Assembly (NCBI GenBank): GCA_903842345.1
Contig: CAIMLR010000027.1
Coordinates: forward strand, 62,001 to 126,000
Direction of reading: 5' to 3'
DNA from: an uncultured Myxococcales bacterium
GTDB taxonomy: Bacteria > Myxococcota_A > UBA9042
Length of the DNA stretch: 64,000 nucleotides
The position numbers and the translations under genes are program-made. The notes beneath the pieces were generated by a model. That model saw only the letters and a program-made list of their open reading frames with translations. It ran no database searches and was not told where the DNA came from. Shown here one piece after another: positions 29,890 to 38,334 of this stretch; the stretch's first letter is position 1; each line of letters opens with the position of its first letter.

Positions 29890-31167
29890 ATGCTGGACAT
29901 TCGATACGTCGTCAACAATGAAGAAGCGGTCGCGCAGAACATCAAGAACCGCAACGCCAAGGCGGATGTGGGCGCCGTCGTCGCGGTGTACAAGCGCCGC
30001 AATGAGCTGCTGACGCAGTTGGAGACAACGCGCGCGGAGGCCAACGCGTCGGCCAAGGCGATGCAGGGCAAGATGGAGCCGGAGGAAAGGCAGCGGCGGA
30101 TCGAGCATGGCCGCGCGCTGAAAGTGCAGGTCGCGGAGCTGGAAAAAGAGACGGAAGTGCTGCAGGTTGAACTCGACATCGCGCTGCGCACGCTGCCGAA
30201 CCTGACGCATCCGGACACGCCGATCGGCAACACGGACGACGATCACAAGGTCCTGCACACGTGGGGCACGCCGCGGACGTTCGACTTCAAGCCGCTCGAT
30301 CACGTGGAGCTCTCCGAGAAGCTGGACCTGATCGATTTTGAAGGCGGCGCCAAGGTCGCGGGCCAGAAATTCTACTTCCTGAAGAATGAGCTGGTGCTGC
30401 TGGATCTGGCGCTGCAGCGCTTCGCCGTTGAACGCACGATGGCGCATGGTTTCAAGCCGGTTATCACGCCGGATCTGGCGCGCCCGGCGATCCTGGAAGG
30501 CATCGGCTTCAACCCGCGCGGCGAGGAAACGCAGGTCTACTCGGTCCAGGGCCACGATCTCTGCCTCGTCGGCACCGCGGAAATCACCATCGGCGGCATG
30601 TTCCAGGACCAGATTTTTGACGCCAAGGACCTGCCGATCCGCATCGCCGGTATTTCCCACTGTTTCCGCACGGAAGCGGGCTCGGGCGGCCGTGAGTCGC
30701 GGGGCCTGTACCGCGTTCACCAATTCACCAAAGTGGAGATGTTCATCTTCTGCGACGGCGATCTGGAGGTCAGCAACAAGCACCACGCGGAGCTGCTGGC
30801 GATCGAAGAAGAGCTGTTCCAGGCGATGGAGATTCCGTATCGCGTGCTGGATATCGCCTCGGGCGATCTGGGCGCGCCGGCGTACCGCAAGTTCGACATT
30901 GAGGCGTGGATGCCCGGCCGCGGGATGTACGGAGAAGTGACGTCGACGAGCAACTGCACCGATTTCCAGGCGCGGCGCTTGGGGATTCGCCACTACCCGA
31001 GCGAGCAGGCCAAGGCGCGGCCGGTGCACACGCTGAACGGCACGGCGATTGCGCTGTCGCGCGGGCTGATTGCGATCCTGGAGAACCACCAGCAGGCCGA
31101 CGGCTCGGTCGTAATGCCCAAGGCGCTGCGGCAGTACCTGCCGTTTGATGTGATCAAGCCAAAGTAG
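29890..31167 (+). CDS. serS: serine--tRNA ligase
   Basis: 425 residues, full length. Charges tRNA-Ser with serine in the cytosol. The N-terminal ~110 residues form the antiparallel coiled-coil arm that holds the tRNA (ETTRAEANASAKAM). Class II motif 2 is in FRTEAGSGGRESRGLYRVHQF, with Arg contacts to ATP; motif 3 is in NGTAIALSRGLIAILENHQ. ATG follows a GGAG about 8 bases upstream. Confidence 0.98.
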   Translation: MLDIRYVVNNEEAVAQNIKNRNAKADVGAVVAVYKRRNELLTQLETTRAEANASAKAMQGKMEPEERQRRIEHGRALKVQVAELEKETEVLQVELDIALRTLPNLTHPDTPIGNTDDDHKVLHTWGTPRTFDFKPLDHVELSEKLDLIDFEGGAKVAGQKFYFLKNELVLLDLALQRFAVERTMAHGFKPVITPDLARPAILEGIGFNPRGEETQVYSVQGHDLCLVGTAEITIGGMFQDQIFDAKDLPIRIAGISHCFRTEAGSGGRESRGLYRVHQFTKVEMFIFCDGDLEVSNKHHAELLAIEEELFQAMEIPYRVLDIASGDLGAPAYRKFDIEAWMPGRGMYGEVTSTSNCTDFQARRLGIRHYPSEQAKARPVHTLNGTAIALSRGLIAILENHQQADGSVVMPKALRQYLPFDVIKPK

Positions 31168-31177
31168 CGCTTTGGGC
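31158..31177. terminator. small hairpin spanning two convergent stop codons
   Basis: GCCAAAG at 31158-31164 pairs with CTTTGGGC at 31170-31177 (one bulged G), loop TAGCG. It covers the serS stop and ends on the stop of the opposite-strand HD gene. The stem is short, so its role in termination is a guess. Confidence 0.3.
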
Positions 31178-31731
31178 TACGGATACATCCGCCGCACTTT
31201 CGCCAGCAAATCCGCGAGCTCCGCGTAGAGCCAGCCGTCGTCCACCACCAGCGGCATCAGCTTGACCGGCGTCTCCACCAGGTACTTGCGCGCCAGCCGG
31301 TCGCGCGGCCACTTGAGGCACGACCGCAGGTTGTCGATGCGATCCGCGGCCTTGATTTGGCGAATCGCCAGCGGCGCGTTGCCCAGCACGCTCCAATATT
31401 GGTCGTCGGTCTTTGTCGCGCCGTCCACCATCCGCATTTCCTTGGACAGCGCGCGCACCGCCGCGCAGACGTTGCCGCCAAACGCGTCGGTCATGTCATC
31501 CGGATGGACCTGGCAGTCCTCCAGCACGTCGTGCAGCAGCGCCGTCGCCAGCACCCACGGATCATGCATCGCCGCGCTCGGGTGTTCCAGCAGCAGCACG
31601 TCGCGCACCGCCCGCGGGTGCACGATGTACGGCACTTCCGGCGCGCTGCCATCGCCGCCATTGCGGGTCTGGCCGGCGTGTGCCTTCGCGGCGAACGCGT
31701 CCACTTCGTCCAATGTCCAAATCGCGCTCAT
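31177..31731 (-). CDS. HD-domain protein, small alarmone hydrolase-like
   Basis: 184 residues, a stand-alone RelA/SpoT-type hydrolase domain without synthetase, TGS or ACT regions (MESH1-like size). Visible motifs: AKAHAGQTRNGG, PYIVHPRAV, the HD box TALLHDVLED, and IKAADRIDNLRS. The predicted reaction is removal of the 3'-pyrophosphate from (p)ppGpp, or of phosphate from NADPH as reported for MESH1. It is the last gene of an ATGA-coupled operon: its ATG overlaps the stop of the M16 gene upstream. Confidence 0.85.
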   Translation of the reverse strand: MSAIWTLDEVDAFAAKAHAGQTRNGGDGSAPEVPYIVHPRAVRDVLLLEHPSAAMHDPWVLATALLHDVLEDCQVHPDDMTDAFGGNVCAAVRALSKEMRMVDGATKTDDQYWSVLGNAPLAIRQIKAADRIDNLRSCLKWPRDRLARKYLVETPVKLMPLVVDDGWLYAELADLLAKVRRMYP

Positions 31732-33266
31732 GGCGCTCCTTCCGGCGCACCTTCGTCGCCATCTTCGGGTTCATCGCCTTCGCCGGTTTCGTCATCCGGC
31801 GATTCGGACGGATCGTCATCCACCTTGGGTGGCGGGGCCTCTTCCATCGGCGCGGGTCGCTTGCCCACGGCCTTGCCGCGTGCGCTCGTGTGCTCCGCCT
31901 GACCGTCCGCGGGCATCAACTCCACTTCAAACTGCGCCGCCGACTCGCGCAGCTTGCCCTCCAGCAGCCGCCCCTGACCCACGATCACCGCCGTCAGGTG
32001 CTCGGGCTTGATGTGCTCGTGGAGGACGCGCTGGATGGTCTTGTAGTCCACGGCCTCCACGTGCTGCGGATAGTTGTCGATCGCGTCCGCCGCCATCCCC
32101 AGTTGCTGCGCCCGCATCCGCATGCCCAGCTCGCGCTCCGCCGTCTCCAGGCTCGCCAGGTGCATGCCCTTCAGGTAGTCCTTGGCAAAACGCAGCTCCT
32201 GCGGCGTCAGCCCCTGCTGCGCCATCTCTTCCAGAATCTTGACCGCCAGCTCCAGCGCGGGCGTCGTGTCCGCCGTCTCCGGCGTGAACCCCAGTGCCCA
32301 GGTCGTCAGCTGCGGCCCGGACGACAGCGCCGACCACGTGTTGTAGGACCACCCGCGCAGTTCGCGGATCTCCCGGTTCAGCCGCGACGTGAACGTGCCG
32401 CCGAGGATTGCGTTGGCAATCCCGACCGCCGTCATGTCCTTGTGATGCGCGGCCACGGTCGGCCAGGCGATGACGACTTCAGACTGCGAGTGCCGCGGCT
32501 TGTCGATCAACAGCAGCCGCCGGCCATCGCGCACGACGCGCGGCAGCGTCACCTTGGGCGGCGTCCCCGCCGGCAAACCGATGTGCTTTTCAATCAGTGC
32601 CTTGGCCGTCGTTTCATCGACCGGTCCGGCAAAGCCGATCCGCACGTTGCCCGCAACCACGCTGTGCTTGTGAAATTGCCGCACGGCGTCCGGCGTAATC
32701 GCCCGCAGCGTGCTTTCCGTGCCGCCCGTCGGTCGGCCCAGCGCTTGACCGCGGTAGAGGTAGCGGCCAATCGCGTCGTGTGCCAGCGCGGAGTCATCGT
32801 CGCGCAGGTGCGTCAGATCGGCCAGCAACTGCGAGCGGACTTGCTCAATGTCCTCGTTCGCCAGCTTCGGCTGCAGCAGCGTGTCCGCCAGCAAGTCCAG
32901 GAACGTGTCCAGATGCTCCAGCAGCACTTCGCCCACCAGCGACGCGCCCAGCTTGTCGACCTGCACGTCCAGGTGCGCGCCCAGCGCGTCGAGCGCCTGC
33001 GCCATCTGCGCGCGATCCCGCGATCCCGCGCCGCGCAGCGCGGTGTCCCACGTCAGCAGCGCCAGCCCTTCCTGACCGGGCGGATCCGCCAGCGAGCCGG
33101 TGTTCAGGAGCACGCGCACTTGCACAACCGGCGGCCATGGCCGCTCCACAACGAGCACTGGGGGCATAACGCCTCGCTTCGGTTTGGCCAACGCGTCAGG
33201 CAACGCGATGCCGGTCAGCAACACCATCAGCAGCGTTGCCAGGAGGTGGCGGCGCGGCAAGCTCAT
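31728..33266 (-). CDS. M16-family peptidase-like protein, probably non-catalytic
   Basis: 512 residues with a signal peptide (LLMVLLTGIALPDALA) and the two-domain M16 fold (GGTFTSRLNREIRELRGWSY is the family's conserved C-terminal Arg-Tyr signature). The zinc motif expected near GQEGLALLTWDTALRG is not HxxEH, so it should be the inactive partner of a periplasmic M16 heterodimer with the next-upstream gene. An acidic, Pro/Glu/Asp-rich tail of about 50 residues follows residue 450. Both ends overlap neighbouring genes by ATGA. Confidence 0.88.
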   Translation of the reverse strand: MSLPRRHLLATLLMVLLTGIALPDALAKPKRGVMPPVLVVERPWPPVVQVRVLLNTGSLADPPGQEGLALLTWDTALRGAGSRDRAQMAQALDALGAHLDVQVDKLGASLVGEVLLEHLDTFLDLLADTLLQPKLANEDIEQVRSQLLADLTHLRDDDSALAHDAIGRYLYRGQALGRPTGGTESTLRAITPDAVRQFHKHSVVAGNVRIGFAGPVDETTAKALIEKHIGLPAGTPPKVTLPRVVRDGRRLLLIDKPRHSQSEVVIAWPTVAAHHKDMTAVGIANAILGGTFTSRLNREIRELRGWSYNTWSALSSGPQLTTWALGFTPETADTTPALELAVKILEEMAQQGLTPQELRFAKDYLKGMHLASLETAERELGMRMRAQQLGMAADAIDNYPQHVEAVDYKTIQRVLHEHIKPEHLTAVIVGQGRLLEGKLRESAAQFEVELMPADGQAEHTSARGKAVGKRPAPMEEAPPPKVDDDPSESPDDETGEGDEPEDGDEGAPEGAP

Positions 33267-34750
33267 CCCTTGGACCCGCGCGCGCGGCGTTTGCCGGCGA
33301 TCTTGGGCGGCGCCATCTCACCCAGCACCACGATCCGCCGATCGGCGACGAGGTACTTGGCCGCGACGCGCTGGACGTCCGCCACGGTCACGGCTTCCAC
33401 GTCCGTACTGAACCGCAGCAGCGGCTGCAGGGAACCGTAGCCCGTGAGGAAATGGCCGAGCTGTTCCGCGCGGCCATCCACGCTCGTCAGCGCGCTGAAG
33501 TGCGCCATTTTCAGGCGGTTCTTCGCGGCGCCGAGCTCAGCCGCCGTCATCGGCTCCGCGCCGTTCAGCGCCTTGATCGTCGCATCGACCCGCGCCAGCG
33601 CTTCCTTGGCCAACTGCCCGGGCAACAGCGTGACGTGGATTTGCAGCAGGCTGCCCAGCCGCGAATCGTTCAGGTCCGCCGACGCGTGCGAGGCGATCGG
33701 CTTGTCGTACAGGAGCGCGTGCGCCAGCCGCGTGGAATCGCCGTTCGCCAGCATCTCCGTCAGCACGTCCAGCGCGGCCATGTCGGCGTGATCGCCCGGG
33801 GGCAGGCGCCACGCCACCGCCAGCCGTTCCGCGCCCGCGTCGATCGCCAACGCCCGCTGCGCCGCACCAGTTGGCAGTGTCGCCGTCGGCCGCTGGCTGG
33901 CGACGCCCTGTGGCAAGCTTCCGTAATGCTTTGATATTTCCGTCAGCAGCGCGCCCGGGTCAAAACCGCCCACCAGCACGAGCAGCGTCTGCCCGGCCGC
34001 GTAATGCGTCTGGTAGAACTGCCGCGCGTCCGCCACCGTCAGCCCCGCGAGATCCTTCTCCGTGCCGATCACCGGATGGCCGTACGGATGGACGCCCCAA
34101 GCGAGTTCGCTCATCGTCTCGTCGATCTGGCCGTCCGGATCGTTGTCCACGACCTCACGCCGCTCATTGCGCACCACGCTCAGCTCGCTGCGAAACGCCG
34201 CCGCGGTCAGGTCCAGGTTGACCAAACGGTCCGCTTCCATCTCCAGCACGGTCGCGACGTGGTCGCTGGGCACCGTCTCCTGAAAAAACGTGTAGTCCAG
34301 CGACGTTGCCGCATTGGCAGAGCCGCCCATCTGCTCCAGCACGCGGTCGAGCGTGCCCGCCGGCCGCGTCTGCGTCGACTTGAACATCATGTGCTCAAAC
34401 AGGTGCGCGAGGCCGGTCTTGCCCGCGACTTCATCCGCCGAGCCGACGCTCAGCCACGATTGCACCGCCACAACGGGCACCTGCGCATCGACTGCGAGCA
34501 CGACCTGCAGCCCGTTGGCCAGTTGCCAGTGTTCCACGACGCCCGCGCCAAAGGGCAGCACGCTCCGCAATTGCAGCTTCACGCCATCGTGCTGGAACTT
34601 CGCCTCGCGCGTCCGCGCCGCCGTTTCGGCCGCCTGAACGTCCATTGGTTTGTGCAGTTGCATCGCGTGTCCTTTGCCCGCCGCACGCGGCTCGGCCGCC
34701 AGCGCGGCATGATTCATCGCCAGAAGCGCCACCAGCAGCCGCCACTTCAT
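33263..34750 (-). CDS. M16-family zinc metallopeptidase, active subunit
   Basis: 495 residues. Exported (signal peptide LLVALLAMNHAALA). The inverted zinc motif HLFEH lies at about residues 116-120, and the downstream ligand Glu in VVRNERREVVDNDPDG about 75 residues later. The C-terminal half carries the substrate-binding M16 domain. In M16B enzymes an active and an inactive chain often form a heterodimeric chamber that degrades peptides; the coupled gene downstream supplies the likely partner. The start overlaps the ATPase stop by ATGA. Confidence 0.92.
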   Translation of the reverse strand: MKWRLLVALLAMNHAALAAEPRAAGKGHAMQLHKPMDVQAAETAARTREAKFQHDGVKLQLRSVLPFGAGVVEHWQLANGLQVVLAVDAQVPVVAVQSWLSVGSADEVAGKTGLAHLFEHMMFKSTQTRPAGTLDRVLEQMGGSANAATSLDYTFFQETVPSDHVATVLEMEADRLVNLDLTAAAFRSELSVVRNERREVVDNDPDGQIDETMSELAWGVHPYGHPVIGTEKDLAGLTVADARQFYQTHYAAGQTLLVLVGGFDPGALLTEISKHYGSLPQGVASQRPTATLPTGAAQRALAIDAGAERLAVAWRLPPGDHADMAALDVLTEMLANGDSTRLAHALLYDKPIASHASADLNDSRLGSLLQIHVTLLPGQLAKEALARVDATIKALNGAEPMTAAELGAAKNRLKMAHFSALTSVDGRAEQLGHFLTGYGSLQPLLRFSTDVEAVTVADVQRVAAKYLVADRRIVVLGEMAPPKIAGKRRARGSKG

Positions 34751-35721
34751 CGCGCCGCCTCGCCTTGGCCATGGCGGCTTTCAGCTGATTCCATGCCGGC
34801 AACGACCGCGTCAGCCAGCACCTCAATTTGCGCGCGGCCGATGGTGCAAAACAAGTGCGGCAACTCCACGACGGGCAGCGCGGACGCCTTCTGCAAACGG
34901 CGGATCTGGGTCTGCTGTGCGTCATGCCAACGCACGTGCGCCCCGACGGCCGCGACGGCATCGACAAGCAGCGGCGTCTCGGGCTCGGCGTGCTGCAACG
35001 CCCGCAGCTGTCGGTCATCGACAAGATCCGGCAGGACCATGTTGACGAACAGGTTGCCTGTCGGCATCCCCAGCTTCCCGCGCGCCTCGTCGCACAATTC
35101 GAGCGCCTCGGTCGCCGGCAGCTCCTGCGGCAGCGTCACAACGTGCAGCGCCGTCCGCGCCGGGTCTTCCAGCAGCGCCTGCATCTGCCGCGCGTCGTCC
35201 GCCATGGGGCCAACCGGCACCGCGGCGAGGATCGTCTGCGGCAGGCGCAACAGTGAAACGCCGTGACCGGTGGCCGGCGCGTCGATGACGATGAGGTCCC
35301 AGGTCGGCTTGCCGTCGCTGTTGCGATCCTGCGATTCCATGTGCCACGCCTTGCCCAGCAGCACGAGTTCGTTCATGCCCGGAATCATCCGCAACAGGCG
35401 CTGCATCACGTCATTTTCAAAAACCAGCTTGTGCAGCGTGCGAAAGTGCAACTTCATCTGGCCGTACTCCCGCAGCGCGTCAGCGGGCCGCAGGTTGCAG
35501 CCAAAGAGCGGCAGACCGGGAGCCAGCGGCACCGGCTCATATCCGCTGGCGTCGACGGCGAAGATGCGGCCCATTTCATCGCGGGTGTTCAATTGCACGA
35601 CGCACGTGCGCAGGCCGTAGCGCGCCGCAGCCAAGCCAAGCGCCGCCGCCAGTGTGGAACGGCCGACGCCGCCCTTGCCGGACACGATGACAAACCGCCG
35701 CTGGAACATGCTGCTGCGCAC
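34747..35721 (-). CDS. ArsA/Get3-like anion-transporting ATPase
   Basis: 324 residues. The deviant Walker A GKGGVGRST carries the signature Lys but has Arg where the second Lys usually is. Switch I/II-like DAPATGHG (TWDLIVIDAPATGH) and the late PLLVDA region fit the ArsA/GET3 family, which act as dimeric ATPases. The arsenite-binding Cys pattern is absent, so arsenic transport is unlikely; protein targeting or complex assembly is a possibility. GTG 35721 is chosen since AGGAG lies 4-5 bases upstream; ATG 35709 is too far from it. First gene of a four-gene unit. Confidence 0.85.
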   Translation of the reverse strand: MRSSMFQRRFVIVSGKGGVGRSTLAAALGLAAARYGLRTCVVQLNTRDEMGRIFAVDASGYEPVPLAPGLPLFGCNLRPADALREYGQMKLHFRTLHKLVFENDVMQRLLRMIPGMNELVLLGKAWHMESQDRNSDGKPTWDLIVIDAPATGHGVSLLRLPQTILAAVPVGPMADDARQMQALLEDPARTALHVVTLPQELPATEALELCDEARGKLGMPTGNLFVNMVLPDLVDDRQLRALQHAEPETPLLVDAVAAVGAHVRWHDAQQTQIRRLQKASALPVVELPHLFCTIGRAQIEVLADAVVAGMESAESRHGQGEAAR

Positions 35722-35802
35722 TCAACTCCTGATCTACGCCCGCAAGGGGCCGCTGGATCGTCGCCGCAAGAGCACGCAAACGCAATACGCTGCGGGCAGT
35801 GA

Positions 35803-35831
35803 TTGATTCCGGCCGCTCATGCGTTTACCGT
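35803..35831 (+). promoter_or_regulatory. candidate promoter upstream of 35855
   Basis: TTGATT at 35803-35808, 17-base spacer, TACCGT at 35826-35831. The short predicted leader still contains the GGAGAG ribosome site. Confidence 0.4.
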
Positions 35832-35854
35832 GTGGGCTACCGTTGGAGAGTTCC

Positions 35855-37267
35855 ATGTACCGCTTTCTTGTTGTCCTGAACCTGTTCCTCGCCAGCGTCG
35901 CGTCGGCGCAAACTCAGCCGCTCGCACTGGAATCCGTGCGCATCCACGAGGCGTACGGGGATCATCCGCTTGTCCTCACCGTGCGATCGCAGGGCTATCT
36001 GGCGATTCTCGACCGCGAGAAAGTGCTGGACAAGCGGTTTCCCACCGATCGCGCGTGGGCGGTCGTGGACGCCGTGGGCGCGGAAGGCGTGGCCCGCCAT
36101 GCGGTCGACGCGTTTGTGACGCAGGGGCTGCTGGCGCGTCTGGCGATCGGTCCATCCGGTGCGCTGAAGAGCCATGACATCGATGTGGCGCAACTCGACG
36201 CGCGGCAGGCGTTCGTGCTCGGTTGGCTGCGGGCGCTGGCTGCGGGTGGTGAAACCAAGCGGCTGCTGAAGCGGTCGGCCAAAGTGAGCGAGGCGGGCGC
36301 GTTGCAGTTGCTGGAACACGCGGAGCAGCAGGCGCCGACGAGCCAGGCGATCCGTCTCGCGCACGAACTCGTCGCGACGGCTGCGGATTCGGATGCGCGC
36401 TCGGCGTGCGCCCACGCCGTGCGGCTGGCCAAGCTGGCGCGCGACGGCGGTTCAGAGAGCGTGCGTCTCGCAGCGGCGGAGCGGATCGACGCGCTGGCGC
36501 GCTACCTCGGATCGGCCTGCGCGGGCAAGGAGATGGCGGATGTGTCGGCCGCGATCCAGCTGCCGCCGCCGGCCGCGGAGGTTGTAACGTCCCAGCGCGC
36601 GGCTTCCAGGCAGAGCACGTCGGCGCCGCCGCCCGCGTCGACGCCCTTTGTCGTGACCGCGCCGTTTTTCAAGGGCTGGCTGCAGGATCCGCTGGTGAAC
36701 AAGCTGGCCGTCGGCACGCGTCTGGATGCGCCGATGCTTGTCGATGCGCTGCAGCGCGACGCCACGGGCGATCTGGCCATCGTCGCGCTCAATGCCACGG
36801 CGCTGGCCGGTCGGCAGACGGCGGACCAGACCGCGGAGCTGACGTGGCAAGCGATCGCGTCGCGTCACGGCGTGCGCGGCGATCCGGATGCGACGCGCAT
36901 TGGGCTGGCGCAGCTCACGCCGCAAGAGGCCATCGTTTACGGCTACGCGCAGGCGCTGAAACCGCAGGGAATCGCGATCAAGGAGGACCTGGCCGACGCC
37001 CGGCCGCTGAGTCCCACGACGCTGTTTGCGGCGGCGAAGGGCAAGCTCCCGTCCGCGGCGACGTTGGGGCCGCTGATGGCGTTTGGTCACGAGATCGACC
37101 TGGAGCGCGAGCCGAATCACTGCCGGCCGATCGACCTGGAAGACGCGTTGCGCGGCGTTGTCCTGCGGGCTACTTTGCCTGAACTGGCGCGCCTGCCGCT
37201 GGTTCAGGCGTTGGACACGCTGCTCGGTCAATGCAAAATCACGAGCCCGCAGCGACCCAAGCCCTGA
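35855..37267 (+). CDS. exported hypothetical protein, 470 residues
   Basis: No family recognised. Signal peptide (LVVLNLFLASVASA, cut before QTQP). The N-terminal ~220 residues are largely helical and Ala-rich, suggesting helical repeats; a Ser/Pro linker at about 245-265 separates a second domain with its own helical pattern and two late Cys. ATG 35855 follows GGAGAG; the in-frame ATG at 35819 would hide the signal peptide. Probably periplasmic. Another orphan gene follows 36 bases downstream. Confidence 0.68.
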   Translation: MYRFLVVLNLFLASVASAQTQPLALESVRIHEAYGDHPLVLTVRSQGYLAILDREKVLDKRFPTDRAWAVVDAVGAEGVARHAVDAFVTQGLLARLAIGPSGALKSHDIDVAQLDARQAFVLGWLRALAAGGETKRLLKRSAKVSEAGALQLLEHAEQQAPTSQAIRLAHELVATAADSDARSACAHAVRLAKLARDGGSESVRLAAAERIDALARYLGSACAGKEMADVSAAIQLPPPAAEVVTSQRAASRQSTSAPPPASTPFVVTAPFFKGWLQDPLVNKLAVGTRLDAPMLVDALQRDATGDLAIVALNATALAGRQTADQTAELTWQAIASRHGVRGDPDATRIGLAQLTPQEAIVYGYAQALKPQGIAIKEDLADARPLSPTTLFAAAKGKLPSAATLGPLMAFGHEIDLEREPNHCRPIDLEDALRGVVLRATLPELARLPLVQALDTLLGQCKITSPQRPKP

Positions 37268-37303
37268 CGCCACCGCCCGCAACCGCGCCAGACGAGGCCC
37301 CAG

Positions 37304-38230
37304 ATGCCCATGAATCGCCCCGACGTGTCGCCCGCTTTGCCTCTGCCGCCGCGCGAGGCGGACGTCACGCTGCTGCAGCACGGCACGCTGCCGCCGCCTT
37401 CGCGACCGTCGCTGCCGAATTTGCCGCCGCTGCCGGACCAACTGCCAGCGACGCCGCGCGTGCAGACCGCGGCGACGGGTGCGCGCGTGGGCATGCCAGC
37501 CGTGGAAGATTCGTCGGTGCTCAATCCTTCGCCGCACCTCAGCCGCGAGCCGGTGCCGGACGCTCGTCGGCCGTTGATGCCGACGCCTGGCGCCAACACG
37601 AATTCCACGTTGGCCGGCCAGCACAACACGATCGCGCCGCCCGGACTGGTGAAGCCGGTGCGCGCGCCGGAGAACTCGACGCGGCCGCCGGTGGGCATCC
37701 AGCACGAGTCGTCCGACCTGATCCAGACGTTTGAGGCGGGACCGGACGCCGCCCATCCCGGCGTGCCGTATCCCGTGGCGCCGCAGAAGACGATTCCGCC
37801 GGGCTCGGGCATGACCATTCCGCCGCCGGGCAAGATTCTCCGTCATGGTCCGCCGGGCCAGGCCAAGCCGCCCGCGCTGCGGCCCGTGCCGCCGGCGGTG
37901 ACGGTCCAGCCCCACCCGTTGCCGGCAACGGCCGTCCAGACCGCGCTGCCGCCGCAGGTGTTGCCGCTGCCGACGGAGCGCGTCGTTGCGCTGGTGCTGG
38001 AACACCGCCAGCGGTTGAAAGCGCTGGACACCTGGACCCGCGTCCTGGAGACGGCGGCCGTGCTGGCAGGCGTCGGCGCGCTGCTTGAAGTGGCGCTGGG
38101 GACTTTGCCGATCGCGGGCGCTTTTGTGCTCGCGGCCATCGCGTTGGCCGGTCAGGCGACGACGCTGCGCCATGTTGCGCATACTTCGGCGCAAGTTTCG
38201 GCGCTGTTGGACGCCCTCAGCCGCACCTGA
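37304..38230 (+). CDS. Pro-rich membrane protein, unknown function
   Basis: 308 residues. The first ~225 are low-complexity and Pro-rich (PPREADV, IPPPGK), with no Cys. Then comes a helical segment (RVVALVLEHRQRLKALDTW) and two close hydrophobic helices (LAGVGALLEVALG and AGAFVLAAIALAG). The likely topology is a disordered cytosolic or periplasmic arm on a membrane hairpin. I recognise no family. It lies between the exported orphan and gap, which has its own promoter. Confidence 0.6.
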   Translation: MPMNRPDVSPALPLPPREADVTLLQHGTLPPPSRPSLPNLPPLPDQLPATPRVQTAATGARVGMPAVEDSSVLNPSPHLSREPVPDARRPLMPTPGANTNSTLAGQHNTIAPPGLVKPVRAPENSTRPPVGIQHESSDLIQTFEAGPDAAHPGVPYPVAPQKTIPPGSGMTIPPPGKILRHGPPGQAKPPALRPVPPAVTVQPHPLPATAVQTALPPQVLPLPTERVVALVLEHRQRLKALDTWTRVLETAAVLAGVGALLEVALGTLPIAGAFVLAAIALAGQATTLRHVAHTSAQVSALLDALSRT

Positions 38231-38264
38231 GCCACGCTGGACCGGAAGCTTCCGCGGGCGCGCG

Positions 38265-38293
38265 TTGACCCTCGCCGGTGTTCGACTTATCAT
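38265..38293 (+). promoter_or_regulatory. promoter of the gap-pgk-tpiA-secG cluster
   Basis: TTGACC at 38265-38270, 17-base spacer, TATCAT at 38288-38293; 5 of 6 matches in each box, the best sigma-70-type promoter I see in the window. The predicted start near 38300 gives a ~35-base leader with GGAG before ATG 38335. Confidence 0.65.
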
Positions 38294-38334
38294 CCCGGAC
38301 CCCACGGGGTCATCCCCCCGCCATGGAGTCCAAA

